This document shows, piece after piece, positions 9,103 to 20,119 of a DNA stretch of 64,000 bases. The stretch is from assembly GCA_023451825.1 (NCBI GenBank), contig JAEXYA010000066.1, positions 1-64,000 on the forward strand, written 5' to 3'. Position 1 is the stretch's first letter. Each line of letters opens with the position of its first letter. A program made the position numbers and the translations under genes. A model generated the notes under the pieces. It saw nothing but the letters and a program-made list of their open reading frames with translations. It had not been told where the DNA came from and searched no databases. The stretch is from Pseudomonadota bacterium (GTDB taxonomy: Bacteria; Pseudomonadota; Alphaproteobacteria; Rhizobiales; Xanthobacteraceae).

Positions 9103-9140
9103 GCAAAGCAAACGGCCCCGGATCTTGCGATCCGGGGCCG
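9103..9140 (-). terminator. Intrinsic terminator of the gene at 9166-9762
   Basis: A perfect 12-bp stem, CGGCCCCGGATC (9113-9124) with GATCCGGGGCCG (9129-9140), and a 4-nt loop. On the minus strand it is followed by TTTGCTTTGC. Confidence 0.85.
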
Positions 9141-9165
9141 TGTGAATTCTGAGAGGTAAAAGCGC

Positions 9166-9762
9166 TTAGTCCGTCGACTTGCGCAGTTCCATCGCCTCGT
9201 TCTTGGCGGGCTCGGACTTCACCGCACCGGTGGTCACCGGTTCGAGCTTGCTGCTCTCGACGCGCGGGGTGGAGACGCGGGTAACGGTCTCGCCGCCCGC
9301 CGATGCATCGGCCGAGCGGGTGCGCACCGAATGCGGGCGCGACAGCGAGCGGGCCATCAGCATCTGGCCGCGGCCCTGGTGGCGGAAATCGCAATAGCCG
9401 GTGAAGCCGAGCACGGTGACCGACCCGCGGAAACTGCGCTCGTCCTTCTTTTCCAGATCGAAGCACGGCTCGAAGGGCATGCCCTTCAGCGACGCGCAAA
9501 TGTTCTGGCCGCGAACCTGCAGCGTATTGCCGGGCACGCGCATATTTCGCGCAGCGGCGGTGCCCGAGAACTGCACCGCGCCCGCAGCGCCGCCATCGTC
9601 GAAAATGCGGCCTGCGCCGCGGGTGCCGTCGTTACAGGCAAATGCGAAAACCTTGCCGGAGACGAATTTGCGTGCCTCGTCGGCATTCATCTTTTGGCCG
9701 GCAAATGCCGGTGCCGCCACCGTCGTGGCCAGCACCGCCCCCAACACATAACGCGCAACCAT
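9166..9762 (-). CDS. Secreted hypothetical protein
   Basis: A 198-residue protein with a signal peptide (MVARYVLGAVLATTVAAPAFA, cleavage after AFA). The mature N-terminal part (about 22-125) contains four Cys that could form disulfides (in the contexts FACNDG, NICASL, PCFDL and YCDFR). The C-terminal 70 residues are Ser/Thr/Lys/Glu-rich and probably disordered. I do not recognise a named family. It is monocistronic: a terminator follows, and the neighbour at 9889 has its own upstream gap. A periplasmic or cell-surface location is likely. Confidence 0.7.
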   Translation of the reverse strand: MVARYVLGAVLATTVAAPAFAGQKMNADEARKFVSGKVFAFACNDGTRGAGRIFDDGGAAGAVQFSGTAAARNMRVPGNTLQVRGQNICASLKGMPFEPCFDLEKKDERSFRGSVTVLGFTGYCDFRHQGRGQMLMARSLSRPHSVRTRSADASAGGETVTRVSTPRVESSKLEPVTTGAVKSEPAKNEAMELRKSTD

Positions 9763-9888
9763 GGGATACTCCGAAACAACCGAGCGCGGATGGCCACCGT
9801 CTGTGACCGCCAGATGTCTTTACCCGCTGCTTACCATACCAACTGCGGCAACAATGGAGCAGGATGGTTGGTAAAGTCTGAACGTGGT

Positions 9889-10875
9889 TTAGCCGATCTT
9901 TACCACGATTCGTCCGCGGACCTGCCCGGCCAGCACCTTCGCGCCGGCATCGATCACCTCGTCCAGCGCGATTTCCTGAGTGATTTCAGAAAGTTTCGCG
10001 GAATCCAGATCGGTGGACAGCCGCGCCCAGGCCTGCTTGCGCAGCTCGATCGGGCACATGACGGAATCGATACCGAGAAGACACACACCGCGCAAAATGA
10101 AGGGCGCAACCGAAGATGGCAGGTCCATGCCGCCGGCCAGCCCGCATGCAGCGATCGCGCCGCGATATTTTGTGGAGGCCAGGAGGTTCGCCAGCGTGGT
10201 CGAGCCGACGCTGTCGACGCCCCCCGCCCAGCGCTCCTTGCCGAGCGGCTTGCCGGGCGCCGAGAGCTCGTTGCGGTCGATGATCTCGGCCGCGCCGAGG
10301 CCCTTCAGGTATCCCTCTTCCGAGGTGCGGCCGGTGGAGGCGATGACGTGGTAGCCGAGCTTGGACAACACGGCGATGGCCACCGAGCCGACGCCGCCGG
10401 CGGCGCCGGTGACGATCACCGGGCCATCGGCGGGCTTAAGGCCGTGATTTTCCAGCGCCAGCACCGACAGCATCGCGGTGTAGCCCGCAGTGCCGATCGC
10501 CATGGCGTCGCGCGCGCTCATGCCATCGGGCAGGCGCACCAGCCAATCGCCCTTGACGCGGGCTTTCTCGGCATAGGCGCCGAGATGGGTCTCGCCCATG
10601 CCCCAGCCATTACCGATCACCTTGTCGCCGGGCTTCCAGTTCGGATTGGTGGAGGACTCAACGGTGCCGGCGAAATCGATGCCGGCGATCATCGGGAAAC
10701 GTCGCACCACCGGCGATTTGCCGGTGAGCGCCAGGCCGTCCTTGTAATTCAGCGTGGACCATTCGACGCGGACGGTGACGTCACCGTCCATCAATTCCGC
10801 CTCGTCGAACTGCGTCAGCGCAGCCGTGGTTCCTTTTTCCGCCTTGTCGATCCGGACAGCCTTGAACGTCGCCAA
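9889..10875 (-). CDS. acuI: MDR-family acrylyl-CoA reductase-like oxidoreductase
   Basis: A 328-residue medium-chain dehydrogenase/reductase of the YhdH/YhfP (AcuI) group, which reduces acryloyl-CoA with NADPH. The N-terminal GroES-like domain has the group's LNYKDGLALTGK and MIAGIDFAGTV motifs. The Rossmann motif VTGAAGGVGSVA lies near residues 155-166, and an Arg-containing STGRTSE loop that can bind NADPH phosphate follows. Zinc-binding Cys/His ligands are absent, as in this zinc-free group. AcuI detoxifies acryloyl-CoA in propionate or DMSP routes; no such genes adjoin it, so the exact substrate is an inference. Confidence 0.82.
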   Translation of the reverse strand: MATFKAVRIDKAEKGTTAALTQFDEAELMDGDVTVRVEWSTLNYKDGLALTGKSPVVRRFPMIAGIDFAGTVESSTNPNWKPGDKVIGNGWGMGETHLGAYAEKARVKGDWLVRLPDGMSARDAMAIGTAGYTAMLSVLALENHGLKPADGPVIVTGAAGGVGSVAIAVLSKLGYHVIASTGRTSEEGYLKGLGAAEIIDRNELSAPGKPLGKERWAGGVDSVGSTTLANLLASTKYRGAIAACGLAGGMDLPSSVAPFILRGVCLLGIDSVMCPIELRKQAWARLSTDLDSAKLSEITQEIALDEVIDAGAKVLAGQVRGRIVVKIG

Positions 10876-10916
10876 TGCATCACTCTCTTTGTTATTGCGG
10901 CCTCAGGTTGGACCGA

Positions 10917-12161
10917 TCACGCCGGCTGCGCAACCGTGCGGTCGATGGGCTTTTCCACGATCGGCAGATTGATCAGCGCCGACAGCACGCCGAACAGCAC
11001 CGAGAGCCACCAGATCGGCGTGTAGGAACCGAATTTGTCGAACACGATGCCGCCCAGCCACGCGCCGAGGAATCCACCGACCTGATGGCTGAAGAAGGCA
11101 AAGCCATAGAGCGTCGCCAGCCAGCGGGTGCCGAACATCAGCGACACCAGGCTCGATGTCGGCGGCACCGTGGAGAGCCAGGCGAGGCCGCTGATGGCGC
11201 CGAACACCAGCGCCGATGTCGTCGTCAGCGGCAGCATGATGAAGGCCACCGTCGCCAATGCGCGGGTGAAATAGATGAAGGACAGGATGTAACGCTTCGG
11301 CAGCTTGCCCTGCACATAGCCGACCGTGAGCGAGCCGATGATGTTGAACAGGCCGATGATGGCGATGACCCAGCCGCCGACCTGCGCCGGCAGGCCGCGA
11401 TCGATCAGATAGGCCGGCAGATGCATGGTGATGAAAGCGAGCTGGAAGCCGCAGGTGAAGAAGCCGACCACCAGCAGCACATAGGAGCGATGGCCGAAGG
11501 CTTCGACCAGCGCGGCCTTGAAGGACTGCTCCTGCACCGGCGATGCCGCAGTTGCTGCATCGGCCTTGGGCGTCGCCAGCACCATCGCCAGCGGGATCAC
11601 CAGCAGCATCAGGAAGCCGAAGGTCGTCAGCGTCGCCTGCCAGCCGGTATTGTCGATCATCGCCACCGTGAAGGGCGCGAAGATGAACTGGCCGAACGAG
11701 CCCGCCGCCGTGCCGGCGCCAAGCGCGATGCCACGCCATTCCGGCGGCATCAGCTTGCCGAAGGCGGCGAGCACGAGATTGAACGAGCAGCCGGACAGGC
11801 CGAAGCCGATCAACAGACCGGCCGTGAGATTGAGTTCGAGCGGCGTCGAGGAATAGCGCATCAACAGCAGGCCGGCCGCATACATCAGCGCGCCGACGGC
11901 GATCACGCGCACGCTGCCGAACTTGTCGGCGACGGCGCCGGCAAAGGGCTGGCCGATGCCCCAGAGCAGGTTCTGCACGGCAAAGGCCAGCGCGAACACA
12001 TCGCGTCCCCAGCCATATTCCTGGCTGAACGGCTGCATGAAAAAGCCGACGCTCGAGCGCGGGCCGAAGGTCAGCATGCCGATCAGCGACCCGCAGATCA
12101 CGATGACCAGCGGCGTGCGCCAGCCGAGGCTTGAACGCGATGAACTGTCGATAGCCGCCAT
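10917..12161 (-). CDS. MFS transporter, monocarboxylate/oxalate-formate antiporter-like
   Basis: A 414-residue MFS protein with 12 predicted membrane helices. The first half carries GQPFAGAVADKFGSVRV, the MFS loop 2-3 motif. Overall pattern (YGWGRDVFALAFAVQNLLWG) resembles the OFA/monocarboxylate porter branch. The ATG at 12161 is preceded at about 7 nt by AGGGGA and is preferred over the longer open frame. It runs into the acuI-like gene with about 40 bp between them, so both may be one transcript. Substrate unknown; an organic acid is likely. Confidence 0.78.
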   Translation of the reverse strand: MAAIDSSSRSSLGWRTPLVIVICGSLIGMLTFGPRSSVGFFMQPFSQEYGWGRDVFALAFAVQNLLWGIGQPFAGAVADKFGSVRVIAVGALMYAAGLLLMRYSSTPLELNLTAGLLIGFGLSGCSFNLVLAAFGKLMPPEWRGIALGAGTAAGSFGQFIFAPFTVAMIDNTGWQATLTTFGFLMLLVIPLAMVLATPKADAATAASPVQEQSFKAALVEAFGHRSYVLLVVGFFTCGFQLAFITMHLPAYLIDRGLPAQVGGWVIAIIGLFNIIGSLTVGYVQGKLPKRYILSFIYFTRALATVAFIMLPLTTTSALVFGAISGLAWLSTVPPTSSLVSLMFGTRWLATLYGFAFFSHQVGGFLGAWLGGIVFDKFGSYTPIWWLSVLFGVLSALINLPIVEKPIDRTVAQPA

Positions 12162-12273
12162 GTCGCTTCCCCTGTCCTCATTTCGAGGTCCCGGAGAGAT
12201 AAATGCGTCCGCATGATAATCCAACCACCGAACGGTTGATTTCCAAAAGCGCGGAGCAGGGTTGCGATTTGCC

Positions 12274-12361
12274 GTAGGGCGGATGAGCCGAAGGCGTAAT
12301 CCGCCGCGGAGTTTCAACATTGAACTCGGCCGGCGGATTACGCTTCGCTCATCCGCCCTAC
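12274..12361. repeat. Family B palindromic repeat, copy 1
   Basis: An imperfect palindrome with arms GTAGGGCGGATGAG and CTCATCCGCCCTAC around a GCGGAGTTTCAA centre. Other copies are at 20,017-20,104 and 29,889-29,976. It lies between the MFS gene start and the SleB gene end. Confidence 0.88.
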
Positions 12362-12371
12362 GACACAGCCA

Positions 12372-12401
12372 AAAAGCGGCGCCGGGCATGGCACCGCTTT
12401 T
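12372..12401 (-). terminator. Terminator-like hairpin after the SleB gene
   Basis: Stem AAAAGCGGCGCC (12372-12383) with GGCACCGCTTTT (12390-12401), one mismatch and a 6-nt loop. Its A/T ends give it a U-tract on either strand. It lies 28 bp past the SleB stop. Confidence 0.7.
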
Positions 12402-12428
12402 CGGTCGGCTTGGAGGTAAAGTCGGATC

Positions 12429-13793
12429 TTACGGCTTGTCGGCCGCCAGTTTCCTGGAGATTTCCGCGGTCTGCGCGGCCGTTCCCCAGCTCGGCGCATC
12501 GCTGCCGTCGCCCCATCGGCGCGGCCGATAGAACGAGTGCACGCCGGTTTTGTACATCTTCTTCATTTCGCGCACCCAGCTCGGATGCACCCAATAGGCA
12601 TGGTAATGCGTGGACTTGCCGACTTCCGGCAACCACAGCCGGCCATCCAGCGTCGCCGCCGCGATCTTGCGCGCGCGCTCCCACATGTCGGGCTCGCGCA
12701 CCACATCGGGAATACCGTCGCAGGCGAAGGTGAACTGGCAGGCCAGCTTGCGATGCTTGTTCTGATAGACGACCCCGCACGGCGTGGTCGGATAGAAGCC
12801 GGAGAAGGTGCGGTTCATCACCACCTGCGCCACCGCGATCTGGCCGCGCACCGCTTCGCCGCGGGCTTCGAAATAGACGGCTTCGGCGAGGCACTTTTCC
12901 TGCTTGGCGCGCGCCGCGCCCGTGAGGTTCAGGCGCTCGGCCGGCGTCTTGCCGCGATAGTCGTGATTGACCTCGCCCTTCTTGGCGATGCTCTCGCCGG
13001 CGCTCGGCTTGTCGGCCGGTTGCGGAAGCGCTGCGACCTTCATGTCGGGATCGACGCCCGGCGTCACGATCATCGGCTCCTCGCCGGGCTGCCATTGCTC
13101 CATCGTCTCGGCCGGCGAGCCGAGCGACGATGCGCCGAAAAACAGGCTCGCGGTCTTCACCGAGAAACCGTCTTTCGACGGCGCCGGCTCGACCGGGATC
13201 ACGGCCGCTTCCGGCGACGCATCGTCGGCCGGCTGCACCACCGACGATCCATCATATTGCGCCAGCGGCGGCGCATGCAGTGCTTCGTCGAGTTCGGGAT
13301 CGAGCGGCCCATGCTGTGCGGACGGCAGGCGATCGGCCGTCTTGGCGCCTTTCACCGACGAATTGTTCTCGAACGGATCCTTCGCGGAGTCGTCCTGCGG
13401 ATCGGCGTCGGGCGAATACATCGCCAGGCGATCGCCCTTCAGCGTGCGATCCACTTTCGGGAAATCATGGGCTTCATAGCGGCGCGGCGCCTGCATCAGC
13501 GGATTGCGCGTCACCGTGCCGGTGATGTCGTTGGTATCGAAAGAGGCAAGCTGCAGCGTCGGGCGCGACGTGGTGCCGACCGGACGGCCGAATGCGAACG
13601 TCGCGACGTGAATGGAGGAGACTGCAGATGCGAAATTGCGCTGCTGCCAGCGCTCGGTCACGCCGGGCTGGCGCGCGAGCAATGACGCAATATCCTGATA
13701 GCCCGACTCGGTCGGGGCCATCGCGAAGATGCAGAGACCGAGACCGAAGAGCGCACGCTGCGCGCTCTTCGGCCCGTTACGCAGAACTGACAT
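12429..13793 (-). CDS. SleB-type cell-wall hydrolase
   Basis: A 454-residue exported protein. An N-terminal hydrophobic segment (ALFGLGLCIFAMAP) acts as signal or anchor, a long low-complexity linker (about 60-300) follows, and the C-terminal Hydrolase_2/SleB domain (about 305-425) carries the signature EAVYFEARGEAVRGQ with the catalytic-type Glu. SleB enzymes are lytic transglycosylases acting on peptidoglycan; in non-sporing alphaproteobacteria the role is wall remodelling. The ATG at 13793 starts just before the hydrophobic segment; the frame extends 30 Cys-rich codons upstream that look non-coding. Confidence 0.82.
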   Translation of the reverse strand: MSVLRNGPKSAQRALFGLGLCIFAMAPTESGYQDIASLLARQPGVTERWQQRNFASAVSSIHVATFAFGRPVGTTSRPTLQLASFDTNDITGTVTRNPLMQAPRRYEAHDFPKVDRTLKGDRLAMYSPDADPQDDSAKDPFENNSSVKGAKTADRLPSAQHGPLDPELDEALHAPPLAQYDGSSVVQPADDASPEAAVIPVEPAPSKDGFSVKTASLFFGASSLGSPAETMEQWQPGEEPMIVTPGVDPDMKVAALPQPADKPSAGESIAKKGEVNHDYRGKTPAERLNLTGAARAKQEKCLAEAVYFEARGEAVRGQIAVAQVVMNRTFSGFYPTTPCGVVYQNKHRKLACQFTFACDGIPDVVREPDMWERARKIAAATLDGRLWLPEVGKSTHYHAYWVHPSWVREMKKMYKTGVHSFYRPRRWGDGSDAPSWGTAAQTAEISRKLAADKP

Positions 13794-14041
13794 CGATACG
13801 CTCACGCAACACTTACACCAGCATCGATCCGCGCGGCTGCAACTGCATATCCGTACATTTCGATCTGTTTCGTTAGTAAGCAATCAAAGTTGCCGCGCGG
13901 TTAATCACCGATGCAGCGACATCACAGGCAAGTGGTGCTTTCAATGCGCGCAAAGCATTCGGAAAACGCAGTAAACCGCGGCGTAACGAGAGTGGTGAAG
14001 ATTGTGTTGACGAAGGTGATGAAGAAAAAATTGCGATGATC

Positions 14042-14207
14042 TTCTCCCTCCCCGGAGCGAAGCGAATGGGGAGGGTGGATTGAAGCGAGCGTTCAGCGAG
14101 CTTCAAGACGGGTGGGGTGTTTCCACAAACTCCGTCCTTTCGTGGTGAGACACCCCACCCCGGCCCTCCCCACTGCGCGTGGCTCCGCCACGCTTGAGGG
14201 AGGGAGC
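14042..14207. repeat. Family E repeat, copy 1
   Basis: Begins TCTCCCTCCCCGGAGCGAAG and ends with the opposing GAGGGAGGGAG arm, with internal GGTGGGGTG and CACCCCACC arms. Copies at 14,241-14,452 and 27,209-27,382 share this plan. It is a large mosaic palindrome, not a transposon with a coding gene. Confidence 0.85.
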
Positions 14208-14240
14208 ACATCTGTCCGTGCGCCACGTCTAGATCAACGC

Positions 14241-14452
14241 GCTTCTCCCTCCCCCAAGCCGCGCAGCGGCGCCGTGGGGTCCGACGGACGAATTCGTCCG
14301 TCGTAGGTGGCGCGGCGACGAGCGAAGCGAGGAGACGTGACGGGTGGGGTGCTTCCACAGACTCCGACGTCACGCGGGAGAGACCCCACCCGTCCTTCGC
14401 TTCGCTCAGGCCACCCTCCCCGCTGCGCCGCTTCGCGGCTTGGGGGAGGGAA
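14241..14452. repeat. Family E repeat, copy 2
   Basis: Shares the outer CTTCTCCCTCCCCCAAG / CTTGGGGGAGGGA arms and the internal ACGGGTGGGGTG / ACCCCACCCGT arms with the copy next to it. The insert between arms differs, including a perfect CGGACGAATTCGTCCG palindrome. Confidence 0.85.
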
Positions 14453-14475
14453 AATCAGTGCGTCGCTGCAAACAA

Positions 14476-14503
14476 AAACGGCCGGACTCACGCCCGGCCG
14501 TTT
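14476..14503 (-). terminator. Intrinsic terminator of ppdK
   Basis: Stem AAACGGCCGG (14476-14485) with CCGGCCGTTT (14494-14503), 8-nt loop, followed on the minus strand by a T-rich run (TTTTTGTTT). It is 21 bp past the ppdK stop. Confidence 0.88.
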
Positions 14504-14524
14504 CCGCATTCACTGCAACCAAAC

Positions 14525-17494
<2,970 letters not shown>

Positions 17495-17612
17495 GGTTCT
17501 CAATCGATCCGGCGAGAGGATGGAGACGGGAAGGAACCGCCTTACACCACGTTTAGGCGATGTGGTGCAAGCGACGGCGCCGGTAGCTTGTTACGGAATT
17601 GCGTGTCGGAAT

Positions 17613-17771
17613 TTAGCCGAGTTTCAGCATCTTGAAGACGCCGAGGCCGGCCAGGCCGATGACGATCAGATAGATCGCAACGACCAGGTTGAGAAAACGC
17701 GGCATGATCAAAATCAGAACGCCGGCGATGAGCGCGACGATCGGCTGGATGTGAGCTGCCGTGATGGTCAT
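17613..17771 (-). CDS. DUF3096 small membrane protein
   Basis: A 52-residue protein, mostly two hydrophobic segments (IVALIAGVLILIMPRFLNLVV and IYLIVIGLAGLGVF). Length, the Pro-Arg-Phe-Leu-Asn turn between helices and the start MTITAAHIQPI match the DUF3096 family, found across alphaproteobacteria with unknown function. ATG at 17771, stop TAA at 17615-17613. It stands alone upstream of ppdK with about 118 bp between them. Confidence 0.8.
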   Translation of the reverse strand: MTITAAHIQPIVALIAGVLILIMPRFLNLVVAIYLIVIGLAGLGVFKMLKLG

Positions 17772-18023
17772 AGGCGGAGATCTCCGGGGCTGTGATGCGA
17801 TTCGGCGCCCTGCGCGCCGCGGGGGAGTAGCAGCATGAAGACGCGCCGGGCATCAATGGGTTCCCGGTTGCATCGCTGCAATGCATCAAAAACCGGCATC
17901 CTGTCCCCAATAATTCCGGAACGATCGCTGGCCGCGGGCATTGGCCGACGGTGGGACGTCAAACAATGGCTGGAAGGCATCGCCGGCGAAGCAAGCCGGA
18001 TCTCGCTGATGAAGGAGACGATA

Positions 18024-18389
18024 ATGCGTAAGACACTGATTGCAGCAGCCACCCTCATGGGCACGATGGCAGCACCTCTGGCCGCGCAGGCCCAGGGCGT
18101 GACGGTCGGCGTCGCCGGTGGCGACCGGGTGATCGTCGATCAGAACGATCCCGATGGGATCACCGTGCAGGAACGCCCGGCCTTCCGCGAATATGTGGTG
18201 CGCGAGCGCGTGCCCACCTTCACCGTCGAGGACCGGATCGCGGTCGGCACCACGCTGCCGGAAGCCGGCGTGACCTATTACGACGTGCCGCAAAGCGTGG
18301 CGACCACGCCCTATCGCTACACGGTGGTGAACGGACAGACGGTGCTGGTCGAGCCGCGCTCGCGCCGCATCGTGCAGGTGATCGATTAG
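18024..18389 (+). CDS. DUF1236-family secreted protein
   Basis: A 121-residue periplasmic protein with a signal peptide (MRKTLIAAATLMGTMAAPLAAQA). The mature part ends in the DUF1236 pattern, YYDVPQ ... YRYTVVNGQTVLVEPRSRRIVQVID, common in Bradyrhizobium and relatives; no activity is known. GGAG at 18014-18017 sits 6 nt before ATG 18024, which decides the start over the longer open frame. A strong terminator follows, so it is monocistronic. Confidence 0.85.
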   Translation: MRKTLIAAATLMGTMAAPLAAQAQGVTVGVAGGDRVIVDQNDPDGITVQERPAFREYVVRERVPTFTVEDRIAVGTTLPEAGVTYYDVPQSVATTPYRYTVVNGQTVLVEPRSRRIVQVID

Positions 18390-18443
18390 TTCGATCGCTG
18401 ATGGAGATTCGTTCGGGCGCTTGTGACGAGCGACTGGACGAAG

Positions 18444-18490
18444 AAGCCCCGCCCCGGTTCTCCCCTGACCGGGCGGGGCTTTTCTTTTTC
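18444..18490 (+). terminator. Intrinsic terminator after the DUF1236 gene
   Basis: A GC-rich stem, AAGCCCCGCCCCGGT with ACCGGGCGGGGCTT and one bulged base, followed by TTTCTTTTTC. Confidence 0.9.
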
Positions 18491-18497
18491 CGGGCAC

Positions 18498-18640
18498 ACC
18501 CCACACTCCCCCTCATGGTGAGGAGCGCGCCACTTGGCGCGCGTCTCGAACCATGAATGGCCTGGCTCGGAGTTCGCAGCCATCCTTCGAGACGGCGCTT
18601 CGCGGCTCCTCAGAATGAGGGATGGAGTGTGTTGCGGGCG
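18498..18640. repeat. Family D repeat, copy 1
   Basis: Arms are CTCATGGTGAGGAGCGCGCC and CTCCTCAGAATGAGG, with a centre containing CGTCTCGAACCATGAATGGCC. Copies are at 19,848-20,013 and, reversed, at 23,690-23,855. It lies at the 3' end of the next minus-strand gene. Confidence 0.85.
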
Positions 18641-18645
18641 GCTGA

Positions 18646-19740
18646 TCAGCCCTTCAACATCGACAAAATATTATTCGTCGACTTATACGCCGCCACCGCA
18701 TTGTCGCGGAAGGCCGGCGTCCAGTTCGAGACCGTGCGCTCCTCCGCGCTCATGCCGGAATACACATTGAGAATGCCGAGACTGAGCTGCGCGGGATCGC
18801 CGCTCTTCTGGCTCGCCTGCAAGGCTTCGAGGATCGCTGCGCGGTTGCGCGCATTGAGCGTCTGCTTGGCGGCAAAGCTCTCTTCCTGCGAGAACAGCCC
18901 ATCCTGATTGAGCGACATCGCCGACAGCGAGCGGTTGTCGATGCCGGAGAGATCGGCCATCTGGCCCGTCTTGCGGCCGGCGTCATAGACCAGCTCACCC
19001 TTGCCGCTGTCCTTTGCCGCCTTGGCCTGCGCATCGAGCGCGGCGCGCGCCGCCTTGGCGACATCGCCGATGCTCTTCACCGGCTGCACCTCGTCGGGCT
19101 GCGCGAGATAAGCGGCGACGGGATCATTGGCGATGCCGGACGGCGCCTTGTCCGGCGTCTGCTGCGTCGCCTGCACGCCCTTGGCGACGGCATCGCGCTG
19201 CGCGGCCCACAGCGCCGTGGCTTTTTCTTCCGGCCCGGCCGCATCGAGATGATCGGCGGCGGCCTTGTAGAGGCCGGCGAAATTGCCGGTCAGTTTGGCC
19301 GTGCCGGCAGCGGGCGCCATCGCGGCGTTGAAGCGCTGGGTGAGCTCTGCGCCGGCGGCTTTTTGTTCGTCGGCCGTGAAGCCACCGCCATTGTTGGTGG
19401 AGATCGCAAACAGCGCCCGACGATCCAGCGCCGCGAGATCGACGGTGAGCTTGCCGCTCGCATCATACGGGCCTTTGACCTTGGCGTCGGTGTAGAGGCC
19501 ATCGAGCGCGGTGCGCGTATCCGCGATCACGCTGGCGATGCTTTTGACGTCGCCCGATGCTGCGAGCTGCGCGCGGGCGGCGTCCGACAGCGTCAGATTG
19601 GTCGCGGCGGATGCGGATGACGACGCGCTCTCATTGGCATTGAGCGCAGTGGCCAGCGACGGTGCAGCGGTGGCCGCAGCGCGGGCATAGGCCGAGCCGT
19701 AATTGGCATAGGGATTGAGCGAGGTATTGACCGAAGTCAT
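18646..19740 (-). CDS. Hypothetical protein with two repeated modules
   Basis: A 364-residue Ala-rich protein with no signal peptide and no membrane helix. Residues about 95-145 and 255-305 are alike: each starts YDA(S/G), has a Leu-Asp-(R/N)-(R/S)-Leu core, then an acidic/Gly turn (STNNGGGFTADE and SLNQDGLFSQEE) that resembles a degenerate EF-hand loop. The N-terminal LTLSDAARAQLAA resembles segments of alphaproteobacterial flagellar-associated and secreted proteins. I know no named family. It is flanked by repeats on both sides and has no operon partner. Confidence 0.7.
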   Translation of the reverse strand: MTSVNTSLNPYANYGSAYARAAATAAPSLATALNANESASSSASAATNLTLSDAARAQLAASGDVKSIASVIADTRTALDGLYTDAKVKGPYDASGKLTVDLAALDRRALFAISTNNGGGFTADEQKAAGAELTQRFNAAMAPAAGTAKLTGNFAGLYKAAADHLDAAGPEEKATALWAAQRDAVAKGVQATQQTPDKAPSGIANDPVAAYLAQPDEVQPVKSIGDVAKAARAALDAQAKAAKDSGKGELVYDAGRKTGQMADLSGIDNRSLSAMSLNQDGLFSQEESFAAKQTLNARNRAAILEALQASQKSGDPAQLSLGILNVYSGMSAEERTVSNWTPAFRDNAVAAYKSTNNILSMLKG

Positions 19741-19847
19741 GAGCAGGCGCGCCCCATGGGACGGTTAAGAAACCGTTGATGGGAGGCGAGTTATTCAGGG
19801 GATGGTTAAGGGAGAGTTAATGTTTCGGGACGTGTCCGGATATTTCA

Positions 19848-20013
19848 GGGGACACCCCACTCCTTCCCTCATGGTGAGGAGCGCGCTCTTGCGCGCGTCT
19901 CCAACCATGAAATGCAGGCGCTCCGAGCGTGCGGCCATCCCTTGCGAATGGCTTTGCCATTCGCTGGGAGACGCGGCCAAGAGGCCGCTCCTCAAGATGA
20001 GGGACGGAGTTGA
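19848..20013. repeat. Family D repeat, copy 2
   Basis: Shares the CTCATGGTGAGGAGCGCGC arm and CGTCTCCAACCATGAA centre with copy 1. It has an extra internal palindrome GCGAATGGCTTTGCCATTCGC that is also in copy 3. Confidence 0.85.
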
Positions 20014-20016
20014 GCC

Positions 20017-20104
20017 GTAGGGCGGATGAGCGAAGCGTCATCCGCCGCGGAGTTTCAACTTTGATCTCGGCTGGCGGATGACGGCCACGCCTCATCCGCC
20101 CTAC
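20017..20104. repeat. Family B palindromic repeat, copy 2
   Basis: Arms GTAGGGCGGATGAG and CTCATCCGCCCTAC, as at 12,274-12,361. It ends 15 bp from the glyS stop and may fold in the 3' end of the glyQS transcript. Confidence 0.88.
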
Positions 20105-20119
20105 GGCCGAGCGTCGTCG

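Larger units (their letters stand above)
13794..14524. other. Long intergenic region holding two family E repeats
   Basis: I see no credible gene. The left part (13,794-14,040) is the upstream region of the SleB gene, with no promoter I can call. The centre holds two family E repeat units, and the right end holds the ppdK terminator. Open frames here are repeat-derived and Pro/Arg-rich. Confidence 0.7.
19741..20119. other. Intergenic region filled by repeats D and B
   Basis: Between the start of the duplicated-module gene and the end of glyS. The first 100 bp may hold the promoter of the module gene; the rest is a family D copy and a family B copy placed head to tail. No gene seen. Confidence 0.75.

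Noticed and set aside
14042..14452. Insertion sequence or degenerate transposon
   Set aside because: There is no transposase remnant or terminal target duplication I can identify; only nested palindromes shared with 27.2 kb.
17542..17910. A 122-codon minus-strand frame over the DUF3096 gene
   Set aside because: It is in another frame, rich in Arg/His/Asp, and conflicts with the clearly recognisable 52-residue DUF3096 protein.
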